From an uncultured Atopobiaceae bacterium (GTDB lineage: Bacteria; Actinomycetota; Coriobacteriia; Coriobacteriales; Atopobiaceae): a stretch of 64,000 bases of DNA. Within the stretch, counting starts at the first letter, position 1, and every line of letters begins with the position of its first letter. Made by a program: the position numbers and the translations under genes. Under the pieces are notes generated by a model. It ran no database searches. It had not been told where the DNA came from and saw nothing but the letters and a program-made list of their open reading frames with translations. The stretch is from positions 18,802-82,801 of the forward strand of contig CALUHH010000006.1 of NCBI GenBank assembly GCA_944320385.1, read 5' to 3'. Shown here in pieces: positions 1 through 11,952 of this stretch.

Positions 1-342
1 GGGCGCATGACCGTCAAGTCTAAGTCCAAGAACGCAGCCCTGCAGCACAACCCCCAGAAGCGCGGCGTGTGCACCCGCGTCTTCACCACCACCCCCAAGA
101 AGCCGAACTCCGCCCTCCGCAAGGTCGCCCGTGTGCGCCTCGTCAACGGCATCGAGGTCACGGCCTACATCCCCGGCGAGGGCCACAACCTCCAGGAGCA
201 CTCCATCGTCCTCATCCGCGGCGGCCGCGTGCGTGACCTCCCCGGTGTCCGCTACAAGATCATCCGTGGCGCCTACGACTGCGCCGCCGTGCAGAACCGC
301 CAGAAGGCGCGCTCCCGCTACGGCACCAAGCGCCCCAAGTAG
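1..342 (+). CDS. rpsL: Ribosomal protein S12, 5'-truncated by the window edge
   Basis: This is the decoding-centre protein of the 30S subunit. The frame is open from base 1, and the first Met codon (base 7) aligns to an internal position of S12 ('[10 protein letters not shown]...'), so the true start lies about ten residues upstream of the window. Family signatures are [32 protein letters not shown] and [11 protein letters not shown]. The streptomycin-related Lys in TTPKKPNS is present. The second classical position (K88 in Mycobacterium numbering, usually RVKDLPG) is Arg here (codon 232-234). It is first in a str-type operon with rpsG and fusA. Confidence 0.97.
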   Translation, partial: GRMTVKSKSKNAALQHNPQKRGVCTRVFTTTPKKPNSALRKVARVRLVNGIEVTAYIPGEGHNLQEHSIVLIRGGRVRDLPGVRYKIIRGAYDCAAVQNRQKARSRYGTKRPK

Positions 343-383
343 CCCGTCACGTAATCGCACCCAAGATCTGAGGAGATACAAAC

Positions 384-857
384 ATGCCGCGTCGTGCATC
401 TAAGACTCACCGTCGCGAGATTCAGCCGGATGCTGTCTACAACAACCGCCTCGTGACCCAGCTCATCAACAAGGTCCTCCTTGACGGCAAGAAGGCCACC
501 GCCGAGCGCGTCGTCTACGGTGCCTTTGACATCGTTGCCGAGAAGTCCGGCGAGGACGCCCTGACCGTCTTCAAGAAGGCCATGGACAACATCCGCCCGA
601 CCCTCGAGGTCAAGCCCAAGCGCGTTGGTGGCGCCACCTACCAGGTGCCCATGGAGGTCAACTCCCGTCGCGCCACCCAGCTCGCCATCCGCTGGATGGT
701 CAACTTCTCCCGCGCCCGCAAGGAGAAGACCATGGCCGAGCGTCTTGCCAACGAGATCCTCGACGCCTCCAACGGCGTCGGCGCGTCCGTGAAGCGCCGC
801 GAGGACCTCTTCAAGATGGCCGAGGCCAACCGCGCCTTCTCTCACTACCGCTTCTAG
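384..857 (+). CDS. rpsG: Ribosomal protein S7
   Basis: S7 is a primary 16S rRNA-binding protein that nucleates the 30S head and lies near the mRNA exit. The 157-residue product is the normal family length and starts [12 protein letters not shown]. The core motif [12 protein letters not shown], close to the family consensus, is present, as is the C-terminal [20 protein letters not shown]. An AGGAG Shine-Dalgarno lies about 9 bases before the ATG. The gene sits 41 bases after rpsL and 24 before fusA, as in the conserved str operon. Confidence 0.98.
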   Translation: MPRRASKTHRREIQPDAVYNNRLVTQLINKVLLDGKKATAERVVYGAFDIVAEKSGEDALTVFKKAMDNIRPTLEVKPKRVGGATYQVPMEVNSRRATQLAIRWMVNFSRARKEKTMAERLANEILDASNGVGASVKRREDLFKMAEANRAFSHYRF

Positions 858-881
858 TCCGCGAGACCGAGGAGAAGCAAC

Positions 882-2978
<2,097 letters not shown>

Positions 2979-3017
2979 GTCAACGACCACGAGCCCTAGC
3001 TCATTTGGAGGTACACA

Positions 3018-3326
3018 GTGTCAAGCCAGAAGATCAGGATTCGCCTCAAGGGCTACGACCACGAGGTCGTTGATCAGTCCGCGAAGCTCATCGTCGACAC
3101 CGCCCAGAAGACCGGTGCCCGCGTGTCCGGCCCCATCCCCCTGCCCACCGAGCGCAACCTCTACACGGTCATCCGCTCGCCGCACAAGGACAAGGACTCC
3201 CGCGAGCAGTTTGAGATGCGCACCCACAAGCGCCTCATCGACATCCTCGACCCCTCGCCCTCCACGGTCGACTCGCTCATGCGTCTTGACCTGCCGGCCG
3301 GCGTCGACATCGAGATCAAGCTCTAA
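3018..3326 (+). CDS. rpsJ: Ribosomal protein S10 (NusE)
   Basis: S10 is a 30S head protein and also the NusE partner in antitermination. The 102-residue product starts at GTG after TTGGAGG and shows [45 protein letters not shown] and [16 protein letters not shown]. It lies 39 bases after fusA and is followed within 30 bases by a strong terminator. It therefore belongs to the upstream transcription unit here and is separated from rplC by about 3.7 kb, whereas rplC normally follows rpsJ. Confidence 0.98.
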   Translation: MSSQKIRIRLKGYDHEVVDQSAKLIVDTAQKTGARVSGPIPLPTERNLYTVIRSPHKDKDSREQFEMRTHKRLIDILDPSPSTVDSLMRLDLPAGVDIEIKL

Positions 3327-3353
3327 GCTCTAAGCGCTAACGCACGGTTTGGG

Positions 3354-3392
3354 CGCCCCGACCTTCCAAGGAGGTCGGGGCGTTCTTCTTTC
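3354..3392 (+). terminator. Rho-independent terminator after rpsJ
   Basis: A GC-rich hairpin, CGCCCCGACCT with GGTCGGGGCG, has a short loop. The T-rich tail TTCTTCTTTCT follows directly. It closes the rpsL-rpsG-fusA-rpsJ unit and explains how an unrelated cassette can sit before rplC. Confidence 0.9.
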
Positions 3393-3528
3393 TCGCCGCC
3401 ACTTTGGCCCCGCGATGTTCCGTCAGGACGAGGTCTGGTGCCGCCTGGCGTTATGAGCGCGGGTGCGAGCAAGAGGACGACGAGGCATGTGATAGGCTGC
3501 CGTTGGAAACTGAGTGAATGGGGCAGCC

Positions 3529-5055
3529 ATGAGACGTCCGACTAGGCCGAACGCCGCGTTTGTCCTTCTCGCGCTGTGTGCCCTTCTTGGCGCCGGGCTT
3601 GTTGTGGGGCTTGCGGGATGCAGCGGGCAGGCCGTGTCGGACGCGTCGTCCAAGGAGGCTGCGGAGGTCTCCGATGAGGCCCCCGAGGTCGAGGGCCGCG
3701 CATCTGCCTATGTCGAGTTCGTCGATGACCACCTTTTCTGGGGAGAGGACGAGGAGCTCCGGGTGGCTTCGATCGCGCGTAACGGCGGGCTCGAGGAGCT
3801 TGAGGACGCCGGCGCCTTTGATGACGACGTCCGTCGCCTCGCTGCGCTCGACGGCGTTCTGTACGTTTCCACGGACGGCGGCATCTACCGCATGGACGCC
3901 AGGGATGATGCGGAGGATGCGGAGCTTCTTGTTGCGCAGGGCGGCATTGAGGACTTTTGGGTGACGTCCCAGGGGATCATCTATCTCGTGGAGGGCGATT
4001 TGTACGGTGCGCCCGTCGACGGCGGCGACGAAGAGGGGCTGATGAGCGGCGTCTGGGACTACGTCGTTGCCGATGGCTCGCTTGTCGTGCTCGGCGAGGA
4101 CGGTGCCCTCTTGAGGTGCGGTCTCGACGGTACCGAGGCGGTCATCGTAGAGGAGGCGCGCGATCGCTACGATGAGTCGCTGCTCCTCGCGGAGGGCGAT
4201 GACGTGTATTTGGTCTCAGACAAGCTGCTGGTGCTGCGGGCAGGCGAGGACGCCCTCGAGGACGTGGGGCTCGAGCGGGAGATACGGGACACGGTCGACG
4301 TGGTCATCTACGATGGGGGCGTGCTCTACGAGGCATCCAACGAGAAGCCCTATCGTCATGTTTTTGACGCCGATGCAGCGGGGGATGAGGAGGTGGACCA
4401 CTGTCTGTTCCGAGGCAAGCCCTACGGAAGGGTGCGTGACGGCCTCAACTACTACACTATTCTCGGGGATGAGATTCGGGTGACCGACGTTCAGAGCCTT
4501 GAGTACGAGGACTTCGAGGCCGACGAGCTGCTTGATGGCGACGCTGAGAAGAGCGCGGGAGCCTCGTCGGGCTCCTCCTACGGCTCGGATGCGTCCACAT
4601 CTCACGACGACTCTGATGGGGCGGGTTCGACCGCCGGTTATGACATTGCCTCGAACATCACGCTTCGCCTCACAGACGGCCTCGCGCTTCTCTCCACTGA
4701 CCACTTTAACCTCTATATGCCTCGAAGCCAGGTCGAGGATGGTCTGTGGCACATCGAGGCCGTCGACTCCACCACCCTCGTCTTTAGCTACTCGAAGGCT
4801 CTGGAGGCGGGCTACGGCGGGAGGGTCTTCACGCTCGAGGCGTTCGACTGGGGGGACAATGCCTACGCGGACATCCCCGCCTCCTTCGTCGCGGGCCTGA
4901 GCGAGGACAAGAAGTACGTCGTCTACCTGGCGACCGACCTTCAGTACGATAGCGGCAGCTCCCTACAGCGTGAGCAGTACGCCGAGATGCGGTCCTATGC
5001 GGAAAGTCTGGACATGAACTCCAGCGCCAATGGCGGCTCCTTCAATCCGATCTAG
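3529..5055 (+). CDS. Predicted secreted lipoprotein, unknown function
   Basis: I do not recognise a family. From the ATG at 3529 the product is 508 residues; a GTG five codons upstream is possible but has a poorer ribosome-binding site. The N-terminus is basic, followed by a hydrophobic stretch and the lipobox LAGC, so it should be lipid-anchored outside the membrane. Residues of about 60-340 are a series of short beta-rich repeats of the YVEFVDDHLFWGED type, which suggests a propeller-like fold. A Ser/Asp-rich linker then leads to a separate C-terminal domain ending in KKYVVYLATDLQYDSG. It is in the same orientation as thrH but separated by a promoter. It lies between rpsJ and rplC, an unusual position. 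Confidence 0.75.
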   Translation: MRRPTRPNAAFVLLALCALLGAGLVVGLAGCSGQAVSDASSKEAAEVSDEAPEVEGRASAYVEFVDDHLFWGEDEELRVASIARNGGLEELEDAGAFDDDVRRLAALDGVLYVSTDGGIYRMDARDDAEDAELLVAQGGIEDFWVTSQGIIYLVEGDLYGAPVDGGDEEGLMSGVWDYVVADGSLVVLGEDGALLRCGLDGTEAVIVEEARDRYDESLLLAEGDDVYLVSDKLLVLRAGEDALEDVGLEREIRDTVDVVIYDGGVLYEASNEKPYRHVFDADAAGDEEVDHCLFRGKPYGRVRDGLNYYTILGDEIRVTDVQSLEYEDFEADELLDGDAEKSAGASSGSSYGSDASTSHDDSDGAGSTAGYDIASNITLRLTDGLALLSTDHFNLYMPRSQVEDGLWHIEAVDSTTLVFSYSKALEAGYGGRVFTLEAFDWGDNAYADIPASFVAGLSEDKKYVVYLATDLQYDSGSSLQREQYAEMRSYAESLDMNSSANGGSFNPI

Positions 5056-5138
5056 AGATCCCCGTCGTCCAAAGAGACCGGCGTGCTTCGTCTGGGCGCG
5101 ACGATTGTTTCACGGGTGGTGCCATGCCACAGCTTGCG

Positions 5139-5168
5139 TTGCATTGCGCTATTCCCGCACGCTAGTAT
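5139..5168 (+). promoter_or_regulatory. Putative sigma-A promoter for thrH
   Basis: TTGCAT at 5139-5144, an 18-bp spacer and TAGTAT at 5163-5168. A perfect GGCGAGAAGAACG motif starts within 2 bases of the -10 element, so it would sit at the transcription start. thrH begins at 5202 after GGAGGG. Confidence 0.55.
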
Positions 5169-5201
5169 GGCGAGAAGAACGGCGTCGTTGGAGGGTGTCT
5201 T

Positions 5202-5801
5202 ATGAACATCGTGTGCCTGGACCTTGAGGGCGTGCTGGTGCCGGAGATCTGGATCGCGTTCGCTGACGAGTCGGGCATCCCCGAGCTGCGCCGCACCACG
5301 CGCGACGAGCCGGACTACGACAAGCTCATGGCGTTTCGTCTGGGCGTCCTGCGCGAGCACGGCCTTGGCCTGCGCCAGATCCAGGACGTCATCTCCCGCA
5401 TCGACCCGCTGCCCGGGGCGCGCGCGTTTCTCGACGCGCTGCGCGAGCGCACGCAGGTCGTCATTCTCTCCGACACGTTCGAGGAGTTTGCGCGCCCCCT
5501 CATGGGCAAGCTCGGCTGGCCCACGCTGATGTGCAACTCGCTCGAGGTGGCGCCGGACGGCACCATCCTCCGTCACCGCATGCGCTGCGAGGCGTCCAAG
5601 CTCACCACCGTCCGTGCGCTCCAGAGCTGCGGCTTTGACACCATCGCCGCCGGCGACTCCTTCAACGACCTCGCGATGATCCGCGCGAGCAAGGCGGGCT
5701 TCCTCTTTAGGAGCACGGTAGCGATCCAGGAGGCCAACCCCGACCTTCCGGCGCTCGAGTCCTACGACGAGTTGCTCGCCGCCATCACGGAGGCCCTCTA
5801 G
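5202..5801 (+). CDS. thrH: ThrH-type HAD phosphatase (phosphoserine/homoserine phosphotransferase)
   Basis: ThrH is a HAD-superfamily enzyme that dephosphorylates phosphoserine and can pass the phosphate to homoserine, linking serine and threonine synthesis. The 199-residue product starts MNIVCLDLEGVLVPEIWIAF, the family signature in which DLEG replaces DxDG. Asp7 is the expected nucleophile. Motif II is VVILSDTFEEF, and the C-terminal motif is AAGDSFNDLAM. The GGAGGG ribosome-binding site supports the ATG. The next gene, a histidine phosphatase, starts one base after the stop, so the two are co-transcribed. The substrate is assigned by family only. Confidence 0.88.
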   Translation: MNIVCLDLEGVLVPEIWIAFADESGIPELRRTTRDEPDYDKLMAFRLGVLREHGLGLRQIQDVISRIDPLPGARAFLDALRERTQVVILSDTFEEFARPLMGKLGWPTLMCNSLEVAPDGTILRHRMRCEASKLTTVRALQSCGFDTIAAGDSFNDLAMIRASKAGFLFRSTVAIQEANPDLPALESYDELLAAITEAL

Positions 5802-5802
5802 C

Positions 5803-6408
5803 ATGCCGCGTCTCTACATCTTGCGGCACGGTCAGACCGAGTTCAACCTCCAGCACCGCGTGCAGGGCCACTGCGACTCCCCGCTCACCGAGCTCGGCGT
5901 CGAGCAGGCGCACGCGGCCGGCGCGTGGCTCGCCGACCAGGGGGTGCGCTTTGAGAGGATCTTCTCGTCTCCGCTCGGGCGTGCGCTCGCCACAGCGGAG
6001 ATTGTGCGCGAGGAGCTGGCGGCGGCCGGGTTATCCGCCCCTGCGGTCGAGCCGGTCGAGGGTCTGATCGAGCGCAGCTACGGCCCCTTTGAGAGCGGCC
6101 CTGCCGCCGACGTCCCCGCCGAGCTCTGGGATCCCGGCGAGGCGCTCGTGCCGTTTGGCGGGGAGGGCAGCGCCGCCCTGCGCGAGCGTGTCGTCGGGGC
6201 GCTGACGGACCTCATGCTCTCTTCGCGCGCGCAGACGGTGCTCGCGGTGAGCCACGGCTCGGCAACGCTTCAGTTCAAGCTGGCTTGGGAGCATGCGACG
6301 CGCTGCCCGCAGGACGTCCACCTCGGCAACTGCTGCGTGCTGGTCTACGAGTTCGATCCCGTGGCGCGCACGTTTGCGTGCGAGCAGATCGTGAATCAGG
6401 ACGTCTAG
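5803..6408 (+). CDS. Histidine phosphatase family protein (phosphoglycerate mutase-like)
   Basis: This is a branch-1 histidine phosphatase of 201 residues. The catalytic RHGQTEFN motif is at residues 8-15, so His9 would be the phospho-acceptor. The usual second-half elements are SSPLGRALATAEI, the acidic ERSYGPFESGP and AVSHGSATLQF. Members include cofactor-dependent phosphoglycerate mutases and small-molecule phosphatases, and the sequence does not separate these. It is translationally close to thrH (1-base gap), which suggests a joint role in phospho-metabolite turnover. Confidence 0.85.
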   Translation: MPRLYILRHGQTEFNLQHRVQGHCDSPLTELGVEQAHAAGAWLADQGVRFERIFSSPLGRALATAEIVREELAAAGLSAPAVEPVEGLIERSYGPFESGPAADVPAELWDPGEALVPFGGEGSAALRERVVGALTDLMLSSRAQTVLAVSHGSATLQFKLAWEHATRCPQDVHLGNCCVLVYEFDPVARTFACEQIVNQDV

Positions 6409-6417
6409 CGGCAACGC

Positions 6418-6426
6418 GTTCTTCTC
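6418..6426 (-). repeat. Dispersed GAGAAGAAC motif copy
   Basis: A perfect copy on the minus strand (CGTTCTTCTCGCC on the plus strand), ten bases after the histidine phosphatase stop. It is in non-coding DNA, and the same motif recurs near promoters elsewhere in the window. Confidence 0.6.
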
Positions 6427-6435
6427 GCCATGCTG

Positions 6436-6766
6436 CCGCGCTTAAGGATTGCCGCGCATTCCCGGAATCCTTGCCGCGCCGCTTGAAGATCGCCGCCCAT
6501 TCGGCGTCCAGGCGGTTCGCCGCTTAAACATCGCCGCCCATTCGGCGTTCGGGCGGTTCGCCGCTTAAACATCGCCGCCCATCCAGAAAGAAGCGGCGCG
6601 CCCCCGGCGGATGCGGCGGATTCCTTAATCAGAAGGGCGCTCCATCATCGGATGCGCCGTGATCCTTAAGCAGAAGGGCGCCGCATCCTCGGATAGGACG
6701 CGATCCTTAAGCGGAACAGCAGGGACCACCGTAACGCGCGGAACATCCTAAGCAACCGAGAAGAAC
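6436..6766 (+). repeat. Degenerate repeat array with a 41-bp period
   Basis: CTTAA/CTTGA elements begin at 6441, 6482, 6523, 6564, 6624, 6665 and 6706, so all steps are 41 bp except one of 60. A decayed CTAAGC follows near 6748. The units at 6477-6517 and 6518-6558 are nearly identical 41-mers containing CGCCGCCCATTCGGCG, a small hairpin. Later units share GATCCTTAAGCAGAAGGGCG. The spacing is not a multiple of three and no ORF uses it, so it is probably not coding. It fills the gap before the rplC promoter and ends with a CGAGAAGAACC motif. Confidence 0.8.
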
Positions 6767-6845
6767 CTCGCGCCGCCAATGGATACGCCCGGCGGCGCGG
6801 AAAATGGAGCCCCAGCTCAGGGCCCACAAAACTTTTGCGGAGACA

Positions 6846-6874
6846 TTGTGAATTCGCCCGTGCGCGTGTAGACT
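6846..6874 (+). promoter_or_regulatory. Promoter for the rplC ribosomal operon
   Basis: TTGTGA at 6846-6851, a 17-bp spacer and TAGACT at 6869-6874. The predicted leader to the rplC start at 7003 is about 120 bases. It is long enough for a regulatory structure, although I could not define one. This promoter restarts transcription after the terminator behind rpsJ. Confidence 0.65.
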
Positions 6875-7002
6875 AGACAGGCTGCGCTAATGGGGACAGC
6901 TATGTCGAGCCCCAAAGGAGCAGCAGATACAGGACGTGGTCCGCTGGGGAGGGGCAACGGGTGCCCCACAGGTCCCATGACCACCGAGGGTTAGGAAAGA
7001 GC

Positions 7003-7623
7003 ATGGTCAGCACGATCCTTGGCCGCAAGCTTGGGATGACGCAGATCTGGGACGAGAACGACAACGTCGTGCCCGTCACCGTCATCCAGGCTGGCCCCTG
7101 CACTGTCTCGCAGGTCAAGACGAAGGCGACCGACGGCTATGACGCCGTCCAGATCGGCTTCGGAGACATCTCCGCCAAGCACGTCAACAAGCCCATGGCC
7201 GGCCACTTCAAGGCCGCCGGCGTCGAGCCGATGCGCTACCTGCGCGAGGTCCGCGTCGAGAACGGCGAGGAGCACAAGACCGGCGACGTCGTGACCGTCG
7301 CTGACTTTGCCGACGTCAAGTCCGTCGACGTCATCGGCACCTCCAAGGGCAAGGGCTTCCAGGGCACCGTCAAGCGCTGGAACTTCTCCCGCGGCCCCAT
7401 GACCCACGGCTCCCGCAACCAGCGCCGTCCGGGTTCCATCGGCCAGTGCGCCTACCCCGCGCGCGTCCGCAAGGGCCTGCACATGTACGGCCACATGGGC
7501 GACGCTCGCGTGACGGTCAAGAACCTCAAGCTCGTCCGCATCGACGCCGAGCAGAACCTCATGCTCGTCAAGGGCGCTGTCCCCGGCGGCAAGAACGCTC
7601 TCGTCCAGATCCGCATGGCCTAA
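7003..7623 (+). CDS. rplC: Ribosomal protein L3
   Basis: L3 is an early-assembly 50S protein near the peptidyl transferase centre. I chose the ATG at 7003 (MVSTILGRKLGMTQIWDENDN, 206 residues) because AGGAAAG precedes it at the right distance. The in-frame start further upstream gives a non-homologous extension. Family signatures are GKGFQGTVKRWNF, GPMTHGSRNQRRPGSIG and GHMGDARVTVKNL. It is the first gene of the S10-type operon in this genome because rpsJ has been left behind. Confidence 0.97.
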   Translation: MVSTILGRKLGMTQIWDENDNVVPVTVIQAGPCTVSQVKTKATDGYDAVQIGFGDISAKHVNKPMAGHFKAAGVEPMRYLREVRVENGEEHKTGDVVTVADFADVKSVDVIGTSKGKGFQGTVKRWNFSRGPMTHGSRNQRRPGSIGQCAYPARVRKGLHMYGHMGDARVTVKNLKLVRIDAEQNLMLVKGAVPGGKNALVQIRMA

Positions 7624-7660
7624 GTGCCAGGAAAACTCTTAGGCTAACAAGGAGGACAGA

Positions 7661-8287
7661 ATGTCCAAGTACGCAATCAAGAACGTCGAGGGGGCTCAGG
7701 TCGCAGAGGCCGAGCTCGCCGACGGCGTCTTCGGCATCGAGCCGAACATCCCCGTCATCCACCAGTCCGTGGTCGCCATCGAGAGCTGCGCCCGTCAGGG
7801 CACCCACTCCGTGAAGAACCGCCACGAGGTCTCCGGCGGCGGCGTCAAGCCCTATCGTCAGAAGGGCACCGGCCGCGCGCGCCAGGGCTCCATCCGCGCT
7901 GGTCAGTGGACCGGCGGCGGCGTGATCTTCGGGCCCACCCCGCGCAGCCACGCCAAGCGCATCAACAACAAGATGGTCAAGCTGGCCATGCGCTCGGTGC
8001 TCTCCGGCAAGGTCGCCGACGGCGAGCTCGTCCTCGTCGACAGCCTCTCCTTCGAGAAGCCCTCGACCAAGCAGGCCGTGGCCCTTCTCGCCGCTCTCGG
8101 CATCTCCGAGAAGCGCGTGACCGTGGTCGTCTCCGACGATGACGTCAACGCCTATCTCTCCTTCCGCAACCTCAAGAAGGTCAACGTGATCGGCGTTTCC
8201 GAGGCCAACACCCGCAACCTCATCGACAACGGCGCCCTCGTCATGACCGCCGACATCGCGAAGAAGCTCGAGGAGGTGCTCGCATAA
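7661..8287 (+). CDS. rplD: Ribosomal protein L4
   Basis: L4 is a 50S assembly protein whose extended loop lines the exit tunnel. The 208 residues contain the tunnel-loop signature KPYRQKGTGRARQGSIRAGQWTGGG (here spread over residues of about 64-88) and GPTPRSHAKRINNKM. An AAGGAGGA ribosome-binding site precedes the ATG. The stop TAA overlaps the rplW ATG by one base, which indicates translational coupling. Confidence 0.97.
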   Translation: MSKYAIKNVEGAQVAEAELADGVFGIEPNIPVIHQSVVAIESCARQGTHSVKNRHEVSGGGVKPYRQKGTGRARQGSIRAGQWTGGGVIFGPTPRSHAKRINNKMVKLAMRSVLSGKVADGELVLVDSLSFEKPSTKQAVALLAALGISEKRVTVVVSDDDVNAYLSFRNLKKVNVIGVSEANTRNLIDNGALVMTADIAKKLEEVLA

Positions 8288-8589
8288 TGAACTCCGTCTA
8301 CAACGTGATCATTCGCCCGATCGTCTCCGAGCGTTCCTTCGACCTCATGGAGCAGGGCAAGTACACGTTCGAGGTGGCCAAGAACGCTCCCAAGGAGGAG
8401 ATTGCCGCCGCCGTTGAGAAGCTCTTCAACGTGCACGTGGTCAAGGTCAACACCATGAACGTCTCCGGCAAGAAGAAGCGCGTCCGCTACCAGAACCCTG
8501 GCACCACGCGCTCCTGGAAGAAGGCCGTCGTGACCCTCGCCGCCGGCGAGACGATCGAGATCTTCGGCAGCCAGCAGGCCGCCGAGTAG
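8287..8589 (+). CDS. rplW: Ribosomal protein L23
   Basis: L23 sits at the tunnel exit and is the docking site for trigger factor and SRP. The 100-residue product has IIRPIVSERSFDLMEQGKYTFEVAKNAPK and VNTMNVSGKKKRVR, typical for the family, with an acidic exposed region. The start overlaps the rplD stop. A 139-base gap with a hairpin separates it from rplB, which is larger than usual. Confidence 0.97.
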   Translation: MNSVYNVIIRPIVSERSFDLMEQGKYTFEVAKNAPKEEIAAAVEKLFNVHVVKVNTMNVSGKKKRVRYQNPGTTRSWKKAVVTLAAGETIEIFGSQQAAE

Positions 8590-8728
8590 CTTCGGCACCC
8601 CGCCCGCGCCCCCAAAAGGGGCCGGGCTCTTATGCCGCGCGTGATGGATACGCGCGGTACCGTGGTAATCCGGTGTCGCCCGCCACTCCCTGAGCGGGAC
8701 GGCCAACGGAAAAGAAGGGAAAGAGTCA
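8590..8728 (+). other. rplW-rplB spacer with hairpin
   Basis: CCCGCGCCCC and GGGGCCGGG flank an AAAA loop at about 8604-8627, followed by CTCTTATG. The stem has one internal mismatch and no clean T tract, so it is weak as a terminator. It could be an attenuator or a processing site. A second GC-rich dyad (GCGCG...CGCGC) lies at about 8637-8656. No gene is seen here. Confidence 0.4.
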
Positions 8729-9565
<837 letters not shown>

Positions 9566-9595
9566 TCGCAACACGAGTAGTAGGAGATAGAAAGC

Positions 9596-9856
9596 ATGAG
9601 CAGAAGTCTCAAGAAGGGCCCGTTCGTGGAGACTCGCCTCCTCGCGCGTGTCGCCGCTCAGAACGAGGCCGGCACCAAGGAGGTCATCAAGACCTGGTCG
9701 CGTTCCTCGACCATCTTCCCCGAGATGGTGGGTCACACGATCGCCGTTCACGACGGCCGCAAGCACGTGCCCGTGTACGTCACCGAGTCCATGGTCGGGC
9801 ACAAGCTGGGCGAGTTCGCCCCCACCCGCACCTTCCGTGGTCACAAGGAAAAGTAG
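9596..9856 (+). CDS. rpsS: Ribosomal protein S19
   Basis: S19 is a 30S head protein contacting the A-site side of tRNA and the intersubunit bridge. The 86-residue product matches the family along its length: [46 protein letters not shown] (residues of about 32-65) and [19 protein letters not shown] lies before the ATG. It is followed closely by rplV. Confidence 0.98.
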   Translation: MSRSLKKGPFVETRLLARVAAQNEAGTKEVIKTWSRSSTIFPEMVGHTIAVHDGRKHVPVYVTESMVGHKLGEFAPTRTFRGHKEK

Positions 9857-9870
9857 GGTAGGGAGCTAAC

Positions 9871-10230
9871 ATGCCTCAGAACAACACCAACGAGGTCCGC
9901 GCGACGGCCAAGTACGTCCGCGTCGCCCCTCGCAAGGCCCGTGCCGTCGTCTCGCTGATCCGCAACCTCCCCGTCGAGAAGGCCCTCGAGGTCCTGCAGT
10001 TCTCGACCCGCGCCGCCTCCGTCGACGTGGCCAAGGTCCTGCGCTCCGCGATCGCCAACGCCGTCAACAACAACGGCCTGCGCGAGGACACCCTCGTCGT
10101 CAAGCTGGCCTACGTTGACGAAGGCCCGACGCTCAAGCGCATCCGCCCGCGCGCCAAGGGCTCCGCTTCTCGCATCAACAAGCGCATGAGCCACATCACC
10201 GTCGTCGTCGCTCCTCGAAAGGAGGCGTAG
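9871..10230 (+). CDS. rplV: Ribosomal protein L22
   Basis: L22 extends a hairpin into the exit tunnel and is a site of macrolide resistance mutations. The 119-residue product has [21 protein letters not shown] near the start and the tunnel loop [21 protein letters not shown]. There is an AGGGAG ribosome-binding site. It lies 14 bases after rpsS and 7 before rpsC, so translation is probably coupled. Confidence 0.97.
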   Translation: MPQNNTNEVRATAKYVRVAPRKARAVVSLIRNLPVEKALEVLQFSTRAASVDVAKVLRSAIANAVNNNGLREDTLVVKLAYVDEGPTLKRIRPRAKGSASRINKRMSHITVVVAPRKEA

Positions 10231-10237
10231 GGAAAGC

Positions 10238-10947
<710 letters not shown>

Positions 10948-10948
<1 letters not shown>

Positions 10949-11373
10949 TGCTCGCACCTAAGCGCGTTCTGCACCGCAAGGTCCAGCGTGGCTCCATGAA
11001 GGGTCACGCCAAGGGCAACACCGAGCTGCACTTTGGCAGCTACGGCATCCAGGCGCTCGAGGCCCACTGGATCACCAACCGTCAGATCGAGGCCTGCCGT
11101 GTCGCCATGACCCGTTACATGAAGCGTGGCGGCAAGGTCTGGATCACCATCTTCCCGGACAAGCCCATCACCAAGAAGCCGGCTGAGACCCGCATGGGTT
11201 CCGGTAAGGGCAACCCCGAGGAGTGGGTGGCCGTTGTCAAGCCGGGCCGCATCATGTTCGAGATCGACGGCGTCTCCGACGAGGTCGCTCGTGAGGCCCT
11301 CCGTCTCGCTCAGCACAAGCTGCCCATCAAGAGCAAGATCGTCACCCGCACCGAGCAGGACGGGGAGGAATAG
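10948..11373 (+). CDS. rplP: Ribosomal protein L16
   Basis: L16 organises the 50S A site. The 141-residue product begins [15 protein letters not shown] and contains [53 protein letters not shown] and [14 protein letters not shown]. The ATG overlaps the rpsC stop, and a GAGGAGGGG in the end of rpsC acts as ribosome-binding site. rpmC follows after 3 bases. Confidence 0.98.
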
Positions 11374-11376
11374 TCA

Positions 11377-11592
11377 ATGAAGTACACCGACATCAAGGCC
11401 ATGAGCGACGACGAGCTCGCCAAGAAGCTGGAGGAGGGCCGCGCTGAGCTCTTCAACCTCCGCTTCCAGATGGCCACGAGCCAGCTCGACAACACGGCTC
11501 GCGTCAAGACCGTCAAGAAGGACATCGCGCGCGTCCTCACCGAGCAGCGCGCCCGTCAGATCGCCGCGGAGAAGTCCGCCGCGCAGAACTAG
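11377..11592 (+). CDS. rpmC: Ribosomal protein L29
   Basis: L29 is a small helical 50S protein at the tunnel exit next to L23. The 71-residue product shows the two-helix pattern: [33 protein letters not shown], then [21 protein letters not shown] (the family motif KxxRxxIARxxTxxxER in variant form). GGGAGGAATAG lies just upstream. Normal position between rplP and rpsQ. Confidence 0.97.
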   Translation: MKYTDIKAMSDDELAKKLEEGRAELFNLRFQMATSQLDNTARVKTVKKDIARVLTEQRARQIAAEKSAAQN

Positions 11593-11609
11593 ATCGCAGG
11601 AGAATGACT

Positions 11610-11873
11610 ATGGCTGAGACCACCAGGAACGCTCGCAAGGTCGTCACCGGGACTGTCGTCTCCATCTCCGGCGACAAGTCCATCACGGTCAAGATCGACT
11701 ACCGCAAGCGTCACCCCAAGTACGGCAAGATGATGACCATCTCGAAGAAGCTCCACGCCCATGACGAGAAGAACGAGGCCGGCCTCGGCGACACCGTCAC
11801 CGTCATGGAGACCCGCCCGCTGTCCAAGACCAAGCGTTGGCGTCTCGTGGAGATCGTCGAGCGCGCCAAGTAA
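11610..11873 (+). CDS. rpsQ: Ribosomal protein S17
   Basis: S17 is a primary 16S binder of the 30S body with an OB fold. There are two possible in-frame ATGs at 11604 and 11610. I chose 11610 because AGGAGA abuts the first ATG but sits six bases from the second. The 87-residue product contains [42 protein letters not shown] and [18 protein letters not shown], all characteristic. Confidence 0.97.
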   Translation: MAETTRNARKVVTGTVVSISGDKSITVKIDYRKRHPKYGKMMTISKKLHAHDEKNEAGLGDTVTVMETRPLSKTKRWRLVEIVERAK

Positions 11874-11952
11874 GTATCAGTGACGAGCCCTACCCACGTG
11901 CGTCGCACGTGAGGACGCACCTCTGGGTGGGCACACGTTCGGAGGAACACCA

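Noticed and set aside
6436..6766. CRISPR or coding repeat
   Set aside because: Units are degenerate without unique spacers, and the 41-bp period breaks any reading frame.
6961..7002. Upstream extension of rplC
   Set aside because: The extra residues do not match L3 and the ribosome-binding site fits the ATG at 7003.
11761..11779. GAGAAGAAC copies inside genes (for example rpsQ, ecfA, the nuclease)
   Set aside because: They encode Glu-Lys-Asn in frame and are expected by chance, so I counted only non-coding copies for the motif finding.
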